Positions 33,754 through 42,344 of a stretch of 64,000 bases of DNA are shown here, one piece after another; position 1 is the first letter of the stretch, and every line of letters starts with the position of its first letter. Made by a program: the position numbers and the translations under genes. Source of the DNA: Streptomyces triticagri. Lineage in GTDB: Bacteria > Actinomycetota > Actinomycetes > Streptomycetales > Streptomycetaceae. The notes under the pieces are model-generated. The model saw only the letters and a program-made list of their open reading frames with translations, was not told where the DNA came from and ran no database searches. Where the stretch lies: assembly GCF_003429565.1 (NCBI RefSeq), contig NZ_QUAK01000234.1, forward strand, positions 75,664 through 139,663, written 5' to 3'.

Positions 33754-34662
33754 TCACTTCTCCCGGCGGCGGAGGGCGAGGAACTGGACTGCGGAGGCGA
33801 GGACCACGAGCGCGAAGAAGATGTAGCTGATCGCCGATGCGTAGCCGAGGCGGTAGCCGGTGAAGCCGACGTCGTAGATGTACTCGACGACCGGCCGGGT
33901 CGAGCCGTTCGGGCCGCCCTTGGTCAGCAGATACACCTGGTCGAAGACCTTCAGCGACGCCAGGATCTGCAGCACGGTGATCACCACGGTGATACGGCGC
34001 AGCTGCGGCAGCGTCACCGACCACAGGCGTCGCCAGCCGCCGGCGCCGTCGATGGCCGCGGCCTCGTAGAGATGGTCCGGGATCGACTGCAACGCGGCCA
34101 GATACAGCAGGAAGTTGAAGCCGACCGTCCACCACAGGGTGGCCAGCGCGATGGCCCACATCGCCACCGACTCCTCGCTCAGCCAGCCGACCGTGCCGAG
34201 CCCCAGCGAGTCGAGAAGATGGTTGTACAGGCCGAGATCGGGCTGGTACAGCCACAGCCACAGCAGACCGATGACACCGACGGGCAGCAGATACGGCGCG
34301 AAGAACGCGAGCCGCCACACCCACTGGCCGGGCAGCCCGGTGTGCACGAGCAGCGCCATGCCCAGCGCCACCACGACCAGCGGCACCGTCGAGATCACCG
34401 TGAACCACAGTGTGTGGCCGAGCGCCCGCCACATCTCGGCGTCCTTGAAGGCCTCGGTGAAGTTGTCGAGGCCGACGAACGACGGGGCGTGTGCCGAGAG
34501 CGACGTGTCGGTGAGGCTCATCCACAGCCCCTGGCCGAGCGGCCAGATCATGAAGGCCGCGAACAGCACGAGGAAGGGCAGCGCGAACAGCAGCCCGGGC
34601 GAGAACAGTCGCCGCACCTGCCCGGAAGCCGACCGGGGCGAGACGCGGGGAGGGGACGTCAT
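33754..34662 (-). CDS. Sugar ABC transporter permease (MalF type)
   Basis: A 302-residue CUT1 permease with six helices and the EAA loop YEAAAIDGAGGWRRLWSVTLPQLRR. AGGAGG lies before the ATG at 34662, 29 bases after the binding-protein stop. It is part of the LacI-flanked uptake operon, likely for arabinose- or xylose-containing oligosaccharides given the GH43 partner. Confidence 0.92.
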   Translation of the reverse strand: MTSPPRVSPRSASGQVRRLFSPGLLFALPFLVLFAAFMIWPLGQGLWMSLTDTSLSAHAPSFVGLDNFTEAFKDAEMWRALGHTLWFTVISTVPLVVVALGMALLVHTGLPGQWVWRLAFFAPYLLPVGVIGLLWLWLYQPDLGLYNHLLDSLGLGTVGWLSEESVAMWAIALATLWWTVGFNFLLYLAALQSIPDHLYEAAAIDGAGGWRRLWSVTLPQLRRITVVITVLQILASLKVFDQVYLLTKGGPNGSTRPVVEYIYDVGFTGYRLGYASAISYIFFALVVLASAVQFLALRRREK

Positions 34663-34691
34663 GGTGCCTCCTGCGGGGGATCTGCGGCCGG

Positions 34692-36035
34692 TCACGCCGG
34701 GCTCGGCTTGGCGAGGAAGGTGTTGATGCGGCGCACCATGGCACGGGCCGCCCGGTCGGGGGCGAGCCCGTCGTGCAGCGCCTGCTGTATCACCTGGGAC
34801 ACGGCGTTCTGGAAGTCGGAGCCCGCGCCGGCGAACCACACCGACGGGTCGAGCACCACATGCTCGGCGGCCGTCTTGTAGTGCGTCTGCGGCACCAGCT
34901 CGCCGTACTCCTCGGTCCGGGTGATCGGTTCGTACGCGGGGATGTGACCAGCGGTCGCCCAGATCTGACCGGCCTTGAGCAGCGCGGCCACCGCGCGGTG
35001 CGTGCGGCGCCGGTGGTCGGCGTCGGGACTGTCGCGGTGCGGCAGCACGAACGCATGGGCGTCGGCGTAGACCGCCGGGGTGCCGAAGACCGTGGGGAAG
35101 GGCGCCGCGCCGACGTTGTCGTTGGCTTCCTTGAAGGTGCCGAGCTCCCACTCGCCGTTGAGGATCATCCCGGTCTGGCCGTTGGCGAACGCGGCCACGG
35201 CGGACTCGTAGTTGAGCCGGCCCGGATTGACCTTGCCGTCCACCAACTTGGCCATGAACGCGATGACTTCGGTGATCCGGTCCAGATCCACCTTCGCCGG
35301 ACCGCCGTCGGGGAGCTCGAAGACGCCGCCCGTCTGCCGGTACAGGCCGTAGAACAACCGCCAGCCCTGGGCGGTGTCGTTGACGTACCCGAAGGCGATG
35401 CCCTGCTTCCCGGACGCCTTCGCGAGTTCGCGGCCGGCGGCCAGGAAGCGGTCCGGCGACGAGAACGCCTCGGCGTCGAGCGTGCCGTCCGCGGCGAGCA
35501 GCCCCGCCTTCTTCGCCGGCTTCGGGTCGTAGAAGACGATGAACGGGTGGGTGTCGAGCGGGATCGCGTACGTCTTGCGCTCGTACTGGGTCCTGGACCA
35601 CACCGCATCGGCGAAGTCGCCGCGGCGCACGCCGAATTCGGCCAGCGCATCGGTGTCCCACGGGTCGATGAGGCCGGTGGGCGCGTACCCCGCGAGGCGC
35701 GACATGTGGGCGACGGCGACATCCGGGCCGCGCCCGCCGGCGGAGGCCATCGCGAGCTTGGTGTAGTACGGGGTGCCCCACTCGAGCACGGTGCGTTCGA
35801 TCTTCGTGCCGGGCATGTCGGGGCGGGCCGTGCGCACCATGTCGTTGAGCAGGCCGCCGTCCGCGCCCTGGAAGAGGTCCCACAGACGGACGGTGGAGTC
35901 GTCGGACGCCAGGGCGTTGCCGCAGCCGCTGAGTGTCCCCGTCCCGAGGGCGGCCGCCCCGGCGCCGAGCGCTGCCGCGAGCGCGCGCCGCCGGGTGAAC
36001 GCGGGCCGGTCCACGGGTGCGCCTGAGCCGGTCAT
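34692..36035 (-). CDS. Sugar-binding lipoprotein of the GH43 operon
   Basis: A 447-residue solute-binding protein. TRRRALAAALGAGAAALGTGTLSGC gives a twin-arginine signal with lipobox Cys38. The mature part contains the hinge-region pattern GGRGPDVAVAHMSRLAGYAPTGLIDPWD and a later TGMILNGEWELGTF. GGAAGGAG precedes the ATG at 36035. It is the first gene of the operon and faces the LacI regulator across a 327-base region with a palindromic operator. Confidence 0.9.
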   Translation of the reverse strand: MTGSGAPVDRPAFTRRRALAAALGAGAAALGTGTLSGCGNALASDDSTVRLWDLFQGADGGLLNDMVRTARPDMPGTKIERTVLEWGTPYYTKLAMASAGGRGPDVAVAHMSRLAGYAPTGLIDPWDTDALAEFGVRRGDFADAVWSRTQYERKTYAIPLDTHPFIVFYDPKPAKKAGLLAADGTLDAEAFSSPDRFLAAGRELAKASGKQGIAFGYVNDTAQGWRLFYGLYRQTGGVFELPDGGPAKVDLDRITEVIAFMAKLVDGKVNPGRLNYESAVAAFANGQTGMILNGEWELGTFKEANDNVGAAPFPTVFGTPAVYADAHAFVLPHRDSPDADHRRRTHRAVAALLKAGQIWATAGHIPAYEPITRTEEYGELVPQTHYKTAAEHVVLDPSVWFAGAGSDFQNAVSQVIQQALHDGLAPDRAARAMVRRINTFLAKPSPA

Positions 36036-36187
36036 GTGGCTCCTTCCCCGCCCGGGCGGCGGAGCCGTGGCCGCCGCCCTGCGAACTGTCATCGAGGTGA
36101 ACTACCGGCACTGCCGGGACTGCTGGACGTGCCGGGACCGCCGGACGTGTGGCACCGGCGTCCGTGAGCCGACATGGCACCATGGTG

Positions 36188-36203
36188 TTTACATCGATGT
36201 AAA
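36188..36203. promoter_or_regulatory. LacI-type operator
   Basis: TTTACATCGATGTAAA is a perfect 16-base palindrome with the central CG typical of LacI/GalR family operators. It stands in the only AT-rich patch of the region, beside a LacI-family gene. Control of the uptake operon and of the regulator itself is inferred. Confidence 0.75.
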
Positions 36204-36298
36204 TCCCCGGGACGGTCAAGGATCGGGGCCGAAACCGATTCGTGATGCGACGGGCGGGGCTCCGTCGGGTCCTGGATACGATCGCGGACGGCAGCGGG

Positions 36299-36349
36299 CC
36301 TGTCCTCACATTCCCGCCGTCGCGGGACAGGCGGGAATGTGAAGACAGG
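36299..36349 (+). other. 19-base inverted repeat in the regulator leader
   Basis: CCTGTCCTCACATTCCCGC (36299-36317) and GCGGGAATGTGAAGACAGG (36331-36349) pair with one mismatch across a 13-base loop, ending 13 bases before the regulator ATG and just upstream of its AAGGAAGGA site. It could be an RNA hairpin limiting translation or transcription, or a second operator. Confidence 0.6.
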
Positions 36350-36362
36350 ACCGAAGGAAGGA

Positions 36363-37385
36363 ATGCGCAGCGTGGCGGCCAGACCAAGGATCAAGGACGT
36401 GGCGGAATACGCCGGCGTCTCGCCGAAGACCGTCTCCAATGTGATCAATGACTTCGAGCATGTCTCGGACCGCACCCGCGAGGCGGTCAAGGAGGCGATC
36501 GACGCACTCGGTTACCGGGTCAACATCGCCGGCCGACAGCTCCGCCGCGGCCGTATCGGCATGATCACCCTGGCCGTACCGGAACTCGACGTCGCCTACT
36601 TCGCCGAACTGGCCACCCATGTGATGGCCGAGGCGGAGAAGCGCGGCCAGACCGTGCTGCTGCACCGCACGGGCGGAGCGCGCGAGCAGGAGCTGGCCGT
36701 CCTCGGCGGCTTCGACGCCCGGATCAGCGACGGCGTGATCCTCAGCCCGCTCGCCCTGCACCCCCGTGATCTTGCCGGCCGCGACCAGGGACTCCCCGTC
36801 GTCCTGCTCGGTGAACGCCCGACGGAGGGCGGCGCGGACCATGTGGCGGTCGACAACGTCCGCGCGGCCCGCGAGGCCACCGCTCATCTGCTGTCCCGCG
36901 GGCGGCGCCGCATCGCCGTCGTCGGCGGGACGACCCGCGGACGCCAGGGCACCGACCGGCTGCGTACGGACGGCTGCCGCGAGGCCCTGAAGGCCGCCGG
37001 CGTACCGTTCGACGCGGAACTCGTGGTGCCGGTCGACGCGTACCACCGCGAGCACGGCGCACGGGCCGCCGCCGCCCTGATGGACCGGCGCCACCGCCCC
37101 GACGCCCTGCTCTGCCTCAACGACGATCTCGCCCTCGGCGCCTTGCGCGCCCTGCACGAGCGGCAGGTGGACGTACCCGGCGACCTCGACGTGGTGGGCT
37201 TCGACGACATCGAGGCCGCCCGCTACAGCGTGCCCAGCCTGACCACGGTGTCCCCCGACAAGGCGGAGATCGCCCGCGCCGCCGTCACCCTCCTGCTCGA
37301 CCGCATCGAGGACCCCGCCACCGGCCCGCCGCAGGACCATGTGGTCGGCCACGAGGTCATCGTGCGGGAGAGCAGCGGGGGTTGA
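36363..37385 (+). CDS. LacI-family transcriptional regulator
   Basis: A 340-residue regulator. The HTH and hinge read RIKDVAEYAGVSPKTVSNVINDFEHVSDRTREAVKEAIDALGYRVN; the periplasmic-binding-protein-like core ends VVGFDDIEAARYSVPSLTTVSPDK. The start at 36363 has AAGGAAGGA immediately upstream and a perfect start-to-HTH distance. It most likely represses the divergent binding protein-permease-permease-GH43 operon through the palindrome at 36188, with a sugar as inducer. Confidence 0.92.
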   Translation: MRSVAARPRIKDVAEYAGVSPKTVSNVINDFEHVSDRTREAVKEAIDALGYRVNIAGRQLRRGRIGMITLAVPELDVAYFAELATHVMAEAEKRGQTVLLHRTGGAREQELAVLGGFDARISDGVILSPLALHPRDLAGRDQGLPVVLLGERPTEGGADHVAVDNVRAAREATAHLLSRGRRRIAVVGGTTRGRQGTDRLRTDGCREALKAAGVPFDAELVVPVDAYHREHGARAAAALMDRRHRPDALLCLNDDLALGALRALHERQVDVPGDLDVVGFDDIEAARYSVPSLTTVSPDKAEIARAAVTLLLDRIEDPATGPPQDHVVGHEVIVRESSGG

Positions 37386-37416
37386 CGGCAGGCGGTCGAA
37401 GGGTGGGCGCGCCCGG

Positions 37417-39210
37417 TCAGTCGCGCCGCGAGGTCGGGAACAGCTCCTGCACCTTGGCCTTCAGACCCTGCCTGACCACGTCCGTGCGCTGCGGATCGCT
37501 CTGGAAGAGCGCATGGGCGGTGTTCTCGATCTGCTCCCAGGTCGCGTGCGGCGGGATCGGCGGCACGGACGGATCGGTGACGAAGTCGACCACCGCCGGA
37601 CGGTCCGCATCCAGCGCCGCCTGCCACGCGCCCGCGACCTCGTCCGGTGACTCCACCCGGATCCCGGTGAGACCCAACTGCCGCGCGAACGCCGCGTAGT
37701 CGACGTCGGGAATCTCCTGCGAGGGCGGGAAGGCAGGCGCCCCGCCCATGGCCCGCAGCTCCCAGGTGACCTGGTTCAGATCCCGGTTGTTGAGTACGCC
37801 GACGACCAGGCGCGGATCCGCCCATTCGTCCCGGTACCGGGCTGCGGTGATCAGTTCCGCCAGGCCGTTCATCTGCATCGCCCCGTCACCCACGAGGGCG
37901 ACCACGGGGCGGTCGGGCTGCGCGAACTTGGCGCCGATCGCATACGGCACGGCACACCCCATGGTGGCGAGCGTCCCGGAGAGCGAGCCGCGCATCGTCC
38001 CGCGCATCGTGATGTGCCGGGCGTACCAGTTGGCCGCGGAGCCCGAGTCGGCCGTGAGGATCGCGTCGTCCGGCAGCACGGGATCGAGGGAGCGCACCAC
38101 CCGCTCGGGATTGACCGGGTGCGCGGACACAGCGGCCCGCCCGCTCATCGCCTCCCCCCAGCGCTCCACCTCGGCGCACACCGCCTCCTGCCAGTCACGC
38201 CCCTCGTTGCGGCGCAGCAGCGGGATGAGCCGGCGGAGCGTCGTACGGGCGTCGCCGACCAGATTCACCTCGTACGGGTAGCGCATGCCGATCATGTGCG
38301 GGTCGATGTCGATCTGCACCCCGCGTGCCTTCCCGTACGGCGGCAGGAACTGCGAGTACGGGAAGCTGGAGCCGACGGTGAGCAGCGTGTCGCAGTCGCG
38401 CATGAGCTCGTAGCTGGGCCGCGTGCCGAGCAGGCCCATCACGCCCGTGCCGTACGGGCACCGGTCGGACAGCACGTCCTTGCCGAGCAGCGCCTTCGCG
38501 ATGCCCGCGCCGAGCAGTTCGGCGATCTGGACGATCTCGTGGTGGGCGCCCGCCGCGCCCTGACCGACCAGGATCGCCACCTTGTCACCGGAGTTGAGGA
38601 CGTCGGCCGCGCGCTCCAGGGCCCCGGTGACGGGTTCGCTGGTCCAGGCGCTGCGGTCCAGGCTGGACGGGACCATCTTGAACGCGTGGGCCGGCGGGGT
38701 GTATTCGAGCTCCTGCACGTCCGCCGGGACGATCACCGCCGTGGGTGCGCGGCGCGCGTATGCCGTACGCACCGCGCGATCGAGGACGTTCGGCAGCTGC
38801 TCGGGCACCGTCACCGTCTCGACGAAGCCGGCGGCCACGTCCTTGAACAGGGTGTGCAGGTCCACCTCCTGCTGGTACGAGCCGCCCATGGTGCTGCGGG
38901 CCGTCTGGCCGACCAGGGCGACGACCGGCACATGGTCCAGTTTGGCGTCGTACAGACCGTTCAGCAGATGCACGGCTCCGGGCCCCGAGGTGGCGGTGCA
39001 CACACCGAGCCCGCCGCTGAACTTGGCGTGGCCGACCGCCGCCAGTGCGGCCATCTCCTCGTGCCGGACCTGGATGAACTCGGGGCGGTCGGATGCCCTG
39101 CCCCAGGCCGCGATCAGCCCGTTGATGCCGTCCCCCGGATAGCCGAAGACGTGCTCGACGTCCCAGTCGCGCAGCCGGTCGAGGATGTGGTCGGCGACCG
39201 TGTGGTTCAT
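37417..39210 (-). CDS. poxB: Thiamine-diphosphate pyruvate oxidase/dehydrogenase-like enzyme
   Basis: A 597-residue ThDP enzyme of the pyruvate:quinone oxidoreductase/acetolactate-synthase group. The N-terminal cofactor Glu is in RHEEMAALAA, the central FAD-type domain runs about 190-340, and the ThDP motif is GDGAMQMNGLAELITA...NNRDLNQVTWE. It would convert pyruvate to acetate (or acetyl-phosphate) in stress or stationary phase. The ATG at 39210 fits the family start. It is divergent from a SigB-type sigma gene, with a SigB-like promoter about 80 bases upstream. Confidence 0.85.
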   Translation of the reverse strand: MNHTVADHILDRLRDWDVEHVFGYPGDGINGLIAAWGRASDRPEFIQVRHEEMAALAAVGHAKFSGGLGVCTATSGPGAVHLLNGLYDAKLDHVPVVALVGQTARSTMGGSYQQEVDLHTLFKDVAAGFVETVTVPEQLPNVLDRAVRTAYARRAPTAVIVPADVQELEYTPPAHAFKMVPSSLDRSAWTSEPVTGALERAADVLNSGDKVAILVGQGAAGAHHEIVQIAELLGAGIAKALLGKDVLSDRCPYGTGVMGLLGTRPSYELMRDCDTLLTVGSSFPYSQFLPPYGKARGVQIDIDPHMIGMRYPYEVNLVGDARTTLRRLIPLLRRNEGRDWQEAVCAEVERWGEAMSGRAAVSAHPVNPERVVRSLDPVLPDDAILTADSGSAANWYARHITMRGTMRGSLSGTLATMGCAVPYAIGAKFAQPDRPVVALVGDGAMQMNGLAELITAARYRDEWADPRLVVGVLNNRDLNQVTWELRAMGGAPAFPPSQEIPDVDYAAFARQLGLTGIRVESPDEVAGAWQAALDADRPAVVDFVTDPSVPPIPPHATWEQIENTAHALFQSDPQRTDVVRQGLKAKVQELFPTSRRD

Positions 39211-39289
39211 GGCTGGAGCCTGCCTTTCGCATCCGGAACTCGTCGCCATGGGCGGCGTGGACGCCGGTGGCGACCGCTTGTCGCGACGC

Positions 39290-39314
39290 GTACCCGTGAG
39301 CCGGGACACAAGAC
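39290..39314 (-). promoter_or_regulatory. SigB-type stress promoter for the pyruvate oxidase gene
   Basis: On the minus strand GTCT (39314-39311), 15 bases, then GGGTAC (39295-39290). This fits the GNNT-N14-16-GGGTAC/T consensus known for Streptomyces SigB-family promoters. On the plus strand a poorer GTTT-N15-GGGGAG (39322-39346) points to the sigma gene. Confidence 0.5.
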
Positions 39315-39480
39315 GGGTCATGTTTCGCGGCACCTGTGACGGGGAGGCGACAGACAGCTTCAGAACTGTGAGGCTCACTCGGCGCCGACCACGATCGGCC
39401 GGATCCGCACCGCCCGCGACACGGCGGCTCGGCCACCCACGGCGCCTGCCACGACTCGGACATCCGAGGAGTGAACTCAA

Positions 39481-40299
39481 GTGAACGGCACGCAGAATCC
39501 GCGTCCCCGCACGCACAGCGGCAGGGGCCACGACCACCACGACCGCCCGCAGACCCAGCGCGACTTCGAACGGATGCAGACGCTGCCGGCGGGACCCGAG
39601 CACGAAGTGATCGAGCAGCGCCTGATCCGGGCCTGGCTGCCGATGGCGACCCGGCTCGCCGACAAGTACCGCGACCGGGGCGAGGAGCGCGAGGACCTGC
39701 GGCAGGTCGCCGCACTCGGCCTGTGCAAGGCGGTGCAGGGATACGACCCGGGGCGCGGCGCCTTCGAGGCGTACGCGGTGCCCACCATCACCGGTGAACT
39801 GCGGCGCCACTTCCGCGACCACACCTGGGGCGTGCATGTGCCACGGCGTGTGCAGGACCTGCGGAACCGGGTGCGCACGGCGCTGCAGTTGATGCCCGAC
39901 GGAGGGAGCGCCCGACAGGTGGCGACCGTCGCCGGACTCACCGAGGAGGAGGCGCGGCAGGGTCTCGAGGCCCTGCACAGTTACCGTCCGCTGTCCCTCT
40001 CCGCGCAGCCGGCCGCGCAGCCCGACGGATCCGGCCTGGGGGAGTACCTGGGCGAGACGGACGAGGGCTTCGACGTCGTCGACGACCGGGAAGCCGCCCG
40101 GCCGGGCCTGAGCAGGCTGCCGGAGCGCGAACGCCGGGTGCTCTACCTGCGCTTCTTCCGCGACATGACACAGAGCCAGATCGCTGCGCGACTGGGCGTG
40201 TCCCAGGTGCACGTCTCCCGGCTGATCAGCGCCGCCTGTGCCGACGTACGGGCCGAGGCGCTCGGTGACCGGGTCACGGCCGGCTCGAAGCAGCGCTGA
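39481..40299 (+). CDS. SigB/SigF/SigG-family sigma factor
   Basis: A 272-residue stress sigma factor. Region 2 reads REDLRQVAALGLCKAVQGYDPGRGAFEAYAVPTITGELRRHFRDHTW, the hallmark of SigB/F/G; regions 3 and 4 follow, with LPERERRVLYLRFFRDMTQSQIAARLGVSQVHVSRLI. GAGGAG lies 9 bases before the GTG. Neighbouring genes (pyruvate oxidase, ANTAR protein, GlsB-like, gas vesicles) could be among its targets. No anti-sigma factor gene is next to it. Confidence 0.9.
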   Translation: MNGTQNPRPRTHSGRGHDHHDRPQTQRDFERMQTLPAGPEHEVIEQRLIRAWLPMATRLADKYRDRGEEREDLRQVAALGLCKAVQGYDPGRGAFEAYAVPTITGELRRHFRDHTWGVHVPRRVQDLRNRVRTALQLMPDGGSARQVATVAGLTEEEARQGLEALHSYRPLSLSAQPAAQPDGSGLGEYLGETDEGFDVVDDREAARPGLSRLPERERRVLYLRFFRDMTQSQIAARLGVSQVHVSRLISAACADVRAEALGDRVTAGSKQR

Positions 40300-40524
40300 C
40301 CGGCGGCGTCCCCGCGGCCGGTGGGCCTCGATCCCGCCGGCAGCGGTGGCCTGCGGCACCACCGATCTGCGGTCGCACAGCCGGCTCGGTCAAGGGGTTG
40401 CAGGTCCCCGGCGACGGCCACCACCATGGGGCACTGCGGTGTTCGGACGACGCTGTTCAGCTGCCGCTCACGCCGCGAGCGGCCGCCGACCCGTCTTCCC
40501 GAGCCCCAGGGAGGCACGCTTGCG

Positions 40525-41346
40525 ATGAGCATGCGCGACGAGGTCGACGATGTGACAGAGCAGGAGTGGCGGGCCTGGCTCGCCCGGCGCAACCGCCGGG
40601 CGGCCCGCGGTGTGGTGCGCCGTGCCGAAGCCGTACTCGTCGAACGGTACGGGCTCGAGGACCTGCTCGCCGCCTTCAGTCTGCTCAAGGACGCCTCGCA
40701 GCAGTTCAATCTCAAGCTGCACACCGTGGCCGACGCCGTGGTACGGGTGTCGGCGCCCGAGGCCGACAGCAGGGACTGGTTCCCGGGCCGCGACCATCCG
40801 CTGCCGCCGCCGCTCGAGACGCTGGCCTCGCGACAGGTGCGACGCTCGGCACCGCTGAGCGAAGTCCTCGGCGCCGCGCTCGGCCGTACCCTGCAGGTGG
40901 CCCGGGCGGACCGCGGCCATGTGCACGTCGTTGAGACCGGCATGCGACGACTGGCCCGCAGCACCGGTCTCGACGAACCTTTCGCGGAGTACGCCGCGTT
41001 CACCCGTGGCGAGGAGACCGCCTGGGACCGGGCGGCGAACGAGGCGCGCCAGATCACCGTTCCGGCCGCCCCGGACAGCGACCTGTTCACTCGGGCCGCG
41101 AGCCGGGCGATGTGGGACGGCGGCTGCCTGGCCTGCCACTGCCTGCCGCTGACTCCGGGCCGCGACGGTGCACTGGCCGTCGTGACCGCCCACTACCGCC
41201 GCCCACTGGGCGCACCCCTGTCGTGGTCCCGCCTCGCCACGATGGACGAACTCGGCTCGGAGGTCGGTGCGTGGCTCTCCTGGCACCGCAACACGATCGT
41301 CCTGGACGCGCTCGAGTATCTGCACCACCGGGCGTACGACGTATGA
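40525..41346 (+). CDS. ANTAR-like domain protein of unknown target
   Basis: A 273-residue protein. Residues about 20-75 (RAARGVVRRAEAVLVERYGLEDLLAAFSLLKDASQQFNLKLHTVADAVV) have the ANTAR three-helix pattern that binds dual-hexaloop RNA and prevents termination. The remaining 200 residues resemble a GAF-type sensor (HVHVVETGMRRLARSTGLDEPF and a possible ligand pocket with three Cys/His in GGCLACHC). The order ANTAR first, GAF second is the reverse of the usual one. The ATG at 40525 follows GGGAGG. It probably senses stress; the RNA target is unknown. Confidence 0.6.
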   Translation: MSMRDEVDDVTEQEWRAWLARRNRRAARGVVRRAEAVLVERYGLEDLLAAFSLLKDASQQFNLKLHTVADAVVRVSAPEADSRDWFPGRDHPLPPPLETLASRQVRRSAPLSEVLGAALGRTLQVARADRGHVHVVETGMRRLARSTGLDEPFAEYAAFTRGEETAWDRAANEARQITVPAAPDSDLFTRAASRAMWDGGCLACHCLPLTPGRDGALAVVTAHYRRPLGAPLSWSRLATMDELGSEVGAWLSWHRNTIVLDALEYLHHRAYDV

Positions 41347-41454
41347 CGGCCGGGGACTGGACCACCGCGCGGGCCGGGGCGTGCAAGGGGCGCCGCACCG
41401 GGAGTGAACTCGCCAGTGGGGCGCCCGAGTTCGGTGGAACCGGGTCCGGCGGTG

Positions 41455-41718
41455 TCAGCGTCGGCCGATTGCGCGGTCGAGGGCGGCGACGCCCACCGCG
41501 GCCAGGCCGATCTGGATGAGCCATTCGCCCCAGTCGACACCGTCCGTGTCCGCCACTCCGAGCGCTGCCGCGACGGCCGTCCCGAGCAGTGCTGCGGCGA
41601 TACCCACGGCGACCGTCCACAGAACGCCGATGCGCTGACGTCCGGGGAGAACCAGCCGGCCGAGGACGCCGATCACGATGCCGATCAGGATTGCCGTGAA
41701 GAGGCCTGAAATCTCCAT
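41455..41718 (-). CDS. GlsB/YeaQ-type stress membrane protein
   Basis: An 87-residue protein with three hydrophobic helices, beginning MEISGLFTAILIGIVIGVLGRLVLPGRQ as in the transglycosylase-associated/GlsB family. Members are induced by general stress; the biochemical role is unknown. The C-terminal helix extends beyond the family core (WLIQIGLAAVGVAALDRAIGRR). GAGGGGA precedes the ATG. It is divergent from the gas-vesicle cluster. Confidence 0.8.
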   Translation of the reverse strand: MEISGLFTAILIGIVIGVLGRLVLPGRQRIGVLWTVAVGIAAALLGTAVAAALGVADTDGVDWGEWLIQIGLAAVGVAALDRAIGRR

Positions 41719-41923
41719 CGTTTCCCCTCAGTTGGTCATCGCCGTGCCGTTGTCGGTTCGAGTACCGCCGGGTGCCCCGCGGCGAGTCGCGTAACCACCG
41801 CCTCGCACGCATAGGTCCCGGTTGCGGGGGCACCCGGTGGCCCGGTCGTCAACGGCTGCCGCCACGGACTGCACCGGGGACGAGCGACCAGGCCGATCCG
41901 AACGACGCGGAACAGGCGGAACC

Positions 41924-42271
41924 ATGGCACCACCGGACAGCGCGGGAAGCGACGGCAGCGACCGTCGCTCCGGCGAACACAAGCGCAGTACCCCCGAGTC
42001 CTCCGGGCGCCCGAAGCGGCTCGACGTCTCCGACGCCATGCAGCACGCGGTGCTTCAACTCGCGGAGCTGCTCCGGTGCGAGCCCGGTTCGGTATCCGCC
42101 GTACGCGCGACGGACACCGGCTGGACCGCGGATGTCGAGGTGCTCGAGCTGGCCAGGGTGCCGGACACCACGAGCCTGCTCGGTTCCTACCGGGTCACGC
42201 TCGACACCCGGGGCCGGCTGACGGGCTACGAGCGCACCCGGCGCTATGTGCGAGGACGGACCGACCCGTGA
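41924..42271 (+). CDS. gvpO: Gas vesicle protein GvpO
   Basis: 115 residues. A charged, disordered N-terminus precedes the GvpO fold (SDAMQHAVLQLAELLRCEPGSVSAVRATDTGW...VEVLELARVPDTTSLLGSYRVTLDTRGRLTGYERTRRYVRGR). GvpO is needed for vesicle formation in haloarchaea and leads the cluster in streptomycetes. The ATG at 41924 is preceded by AGGCGGA. The 205-base gap upstream, shared with the GlsB-like gene, must hold the cluster promoter, but no clear box is seen. Confidence 0.9.
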   Translation: MAPPDSAGSDGSDRRSGEHKRSTPESSGRPKRLDVSDAMQHAVLQLAELLRCEPGSVSAVRATDTGWTADVEVLELARVPDTTSLLGSYRVTLDTRGRLTGYERTRRYVRGRTDP

Positions 42272-42344
42272 CCCCAGCACGAATCGGCGCGACACGACTC
42301 GGCTCGGCCCGCACCGGCCCGGCTCGACGGAAGGAAGTTCGACC

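Larger units (their letters stand above)
36036..36362. other. Divergent control region of the GH43 operon and lacI-type gene
   Basis: No gene is seen in these 327 bases. The region holds a perfect palindrome (36188-36203), an 18-base direct repeat with two mismatches (GCCGGGACTGCTGGACGT, 36113-36130 and 36131-36148), and a long inverted repeat near the regulator start (36299-36349). The operator lies about 150 bases from both starts, so it could serve both promoters. Confidence 0.6.

Noticed and set aside
33754..36387. An 877-codon frame that would fuse a long Arg/Pro-rich region to the MalF-type permease
   Set aside because: The N-terminal 575 codons overlap the binding-protein gene in another frame. 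The permease start at 34662 has a ribosome site and the family length.
37417..40362. A 981-codon frame extending the pyruvate oxidase upstream
   Set aside because: The extension runs antisense through the sigma gene. The protein starts with the normal ThDP-enzyme N-terminus at 39210.
41406..41432. GAACTCG/CGAGTTC inverted repeat between the ANTAR and GlsB genes as terminator
   Set aside because: The stem has only 7 bases and a 13-base loop; it is possible but too weak to list.
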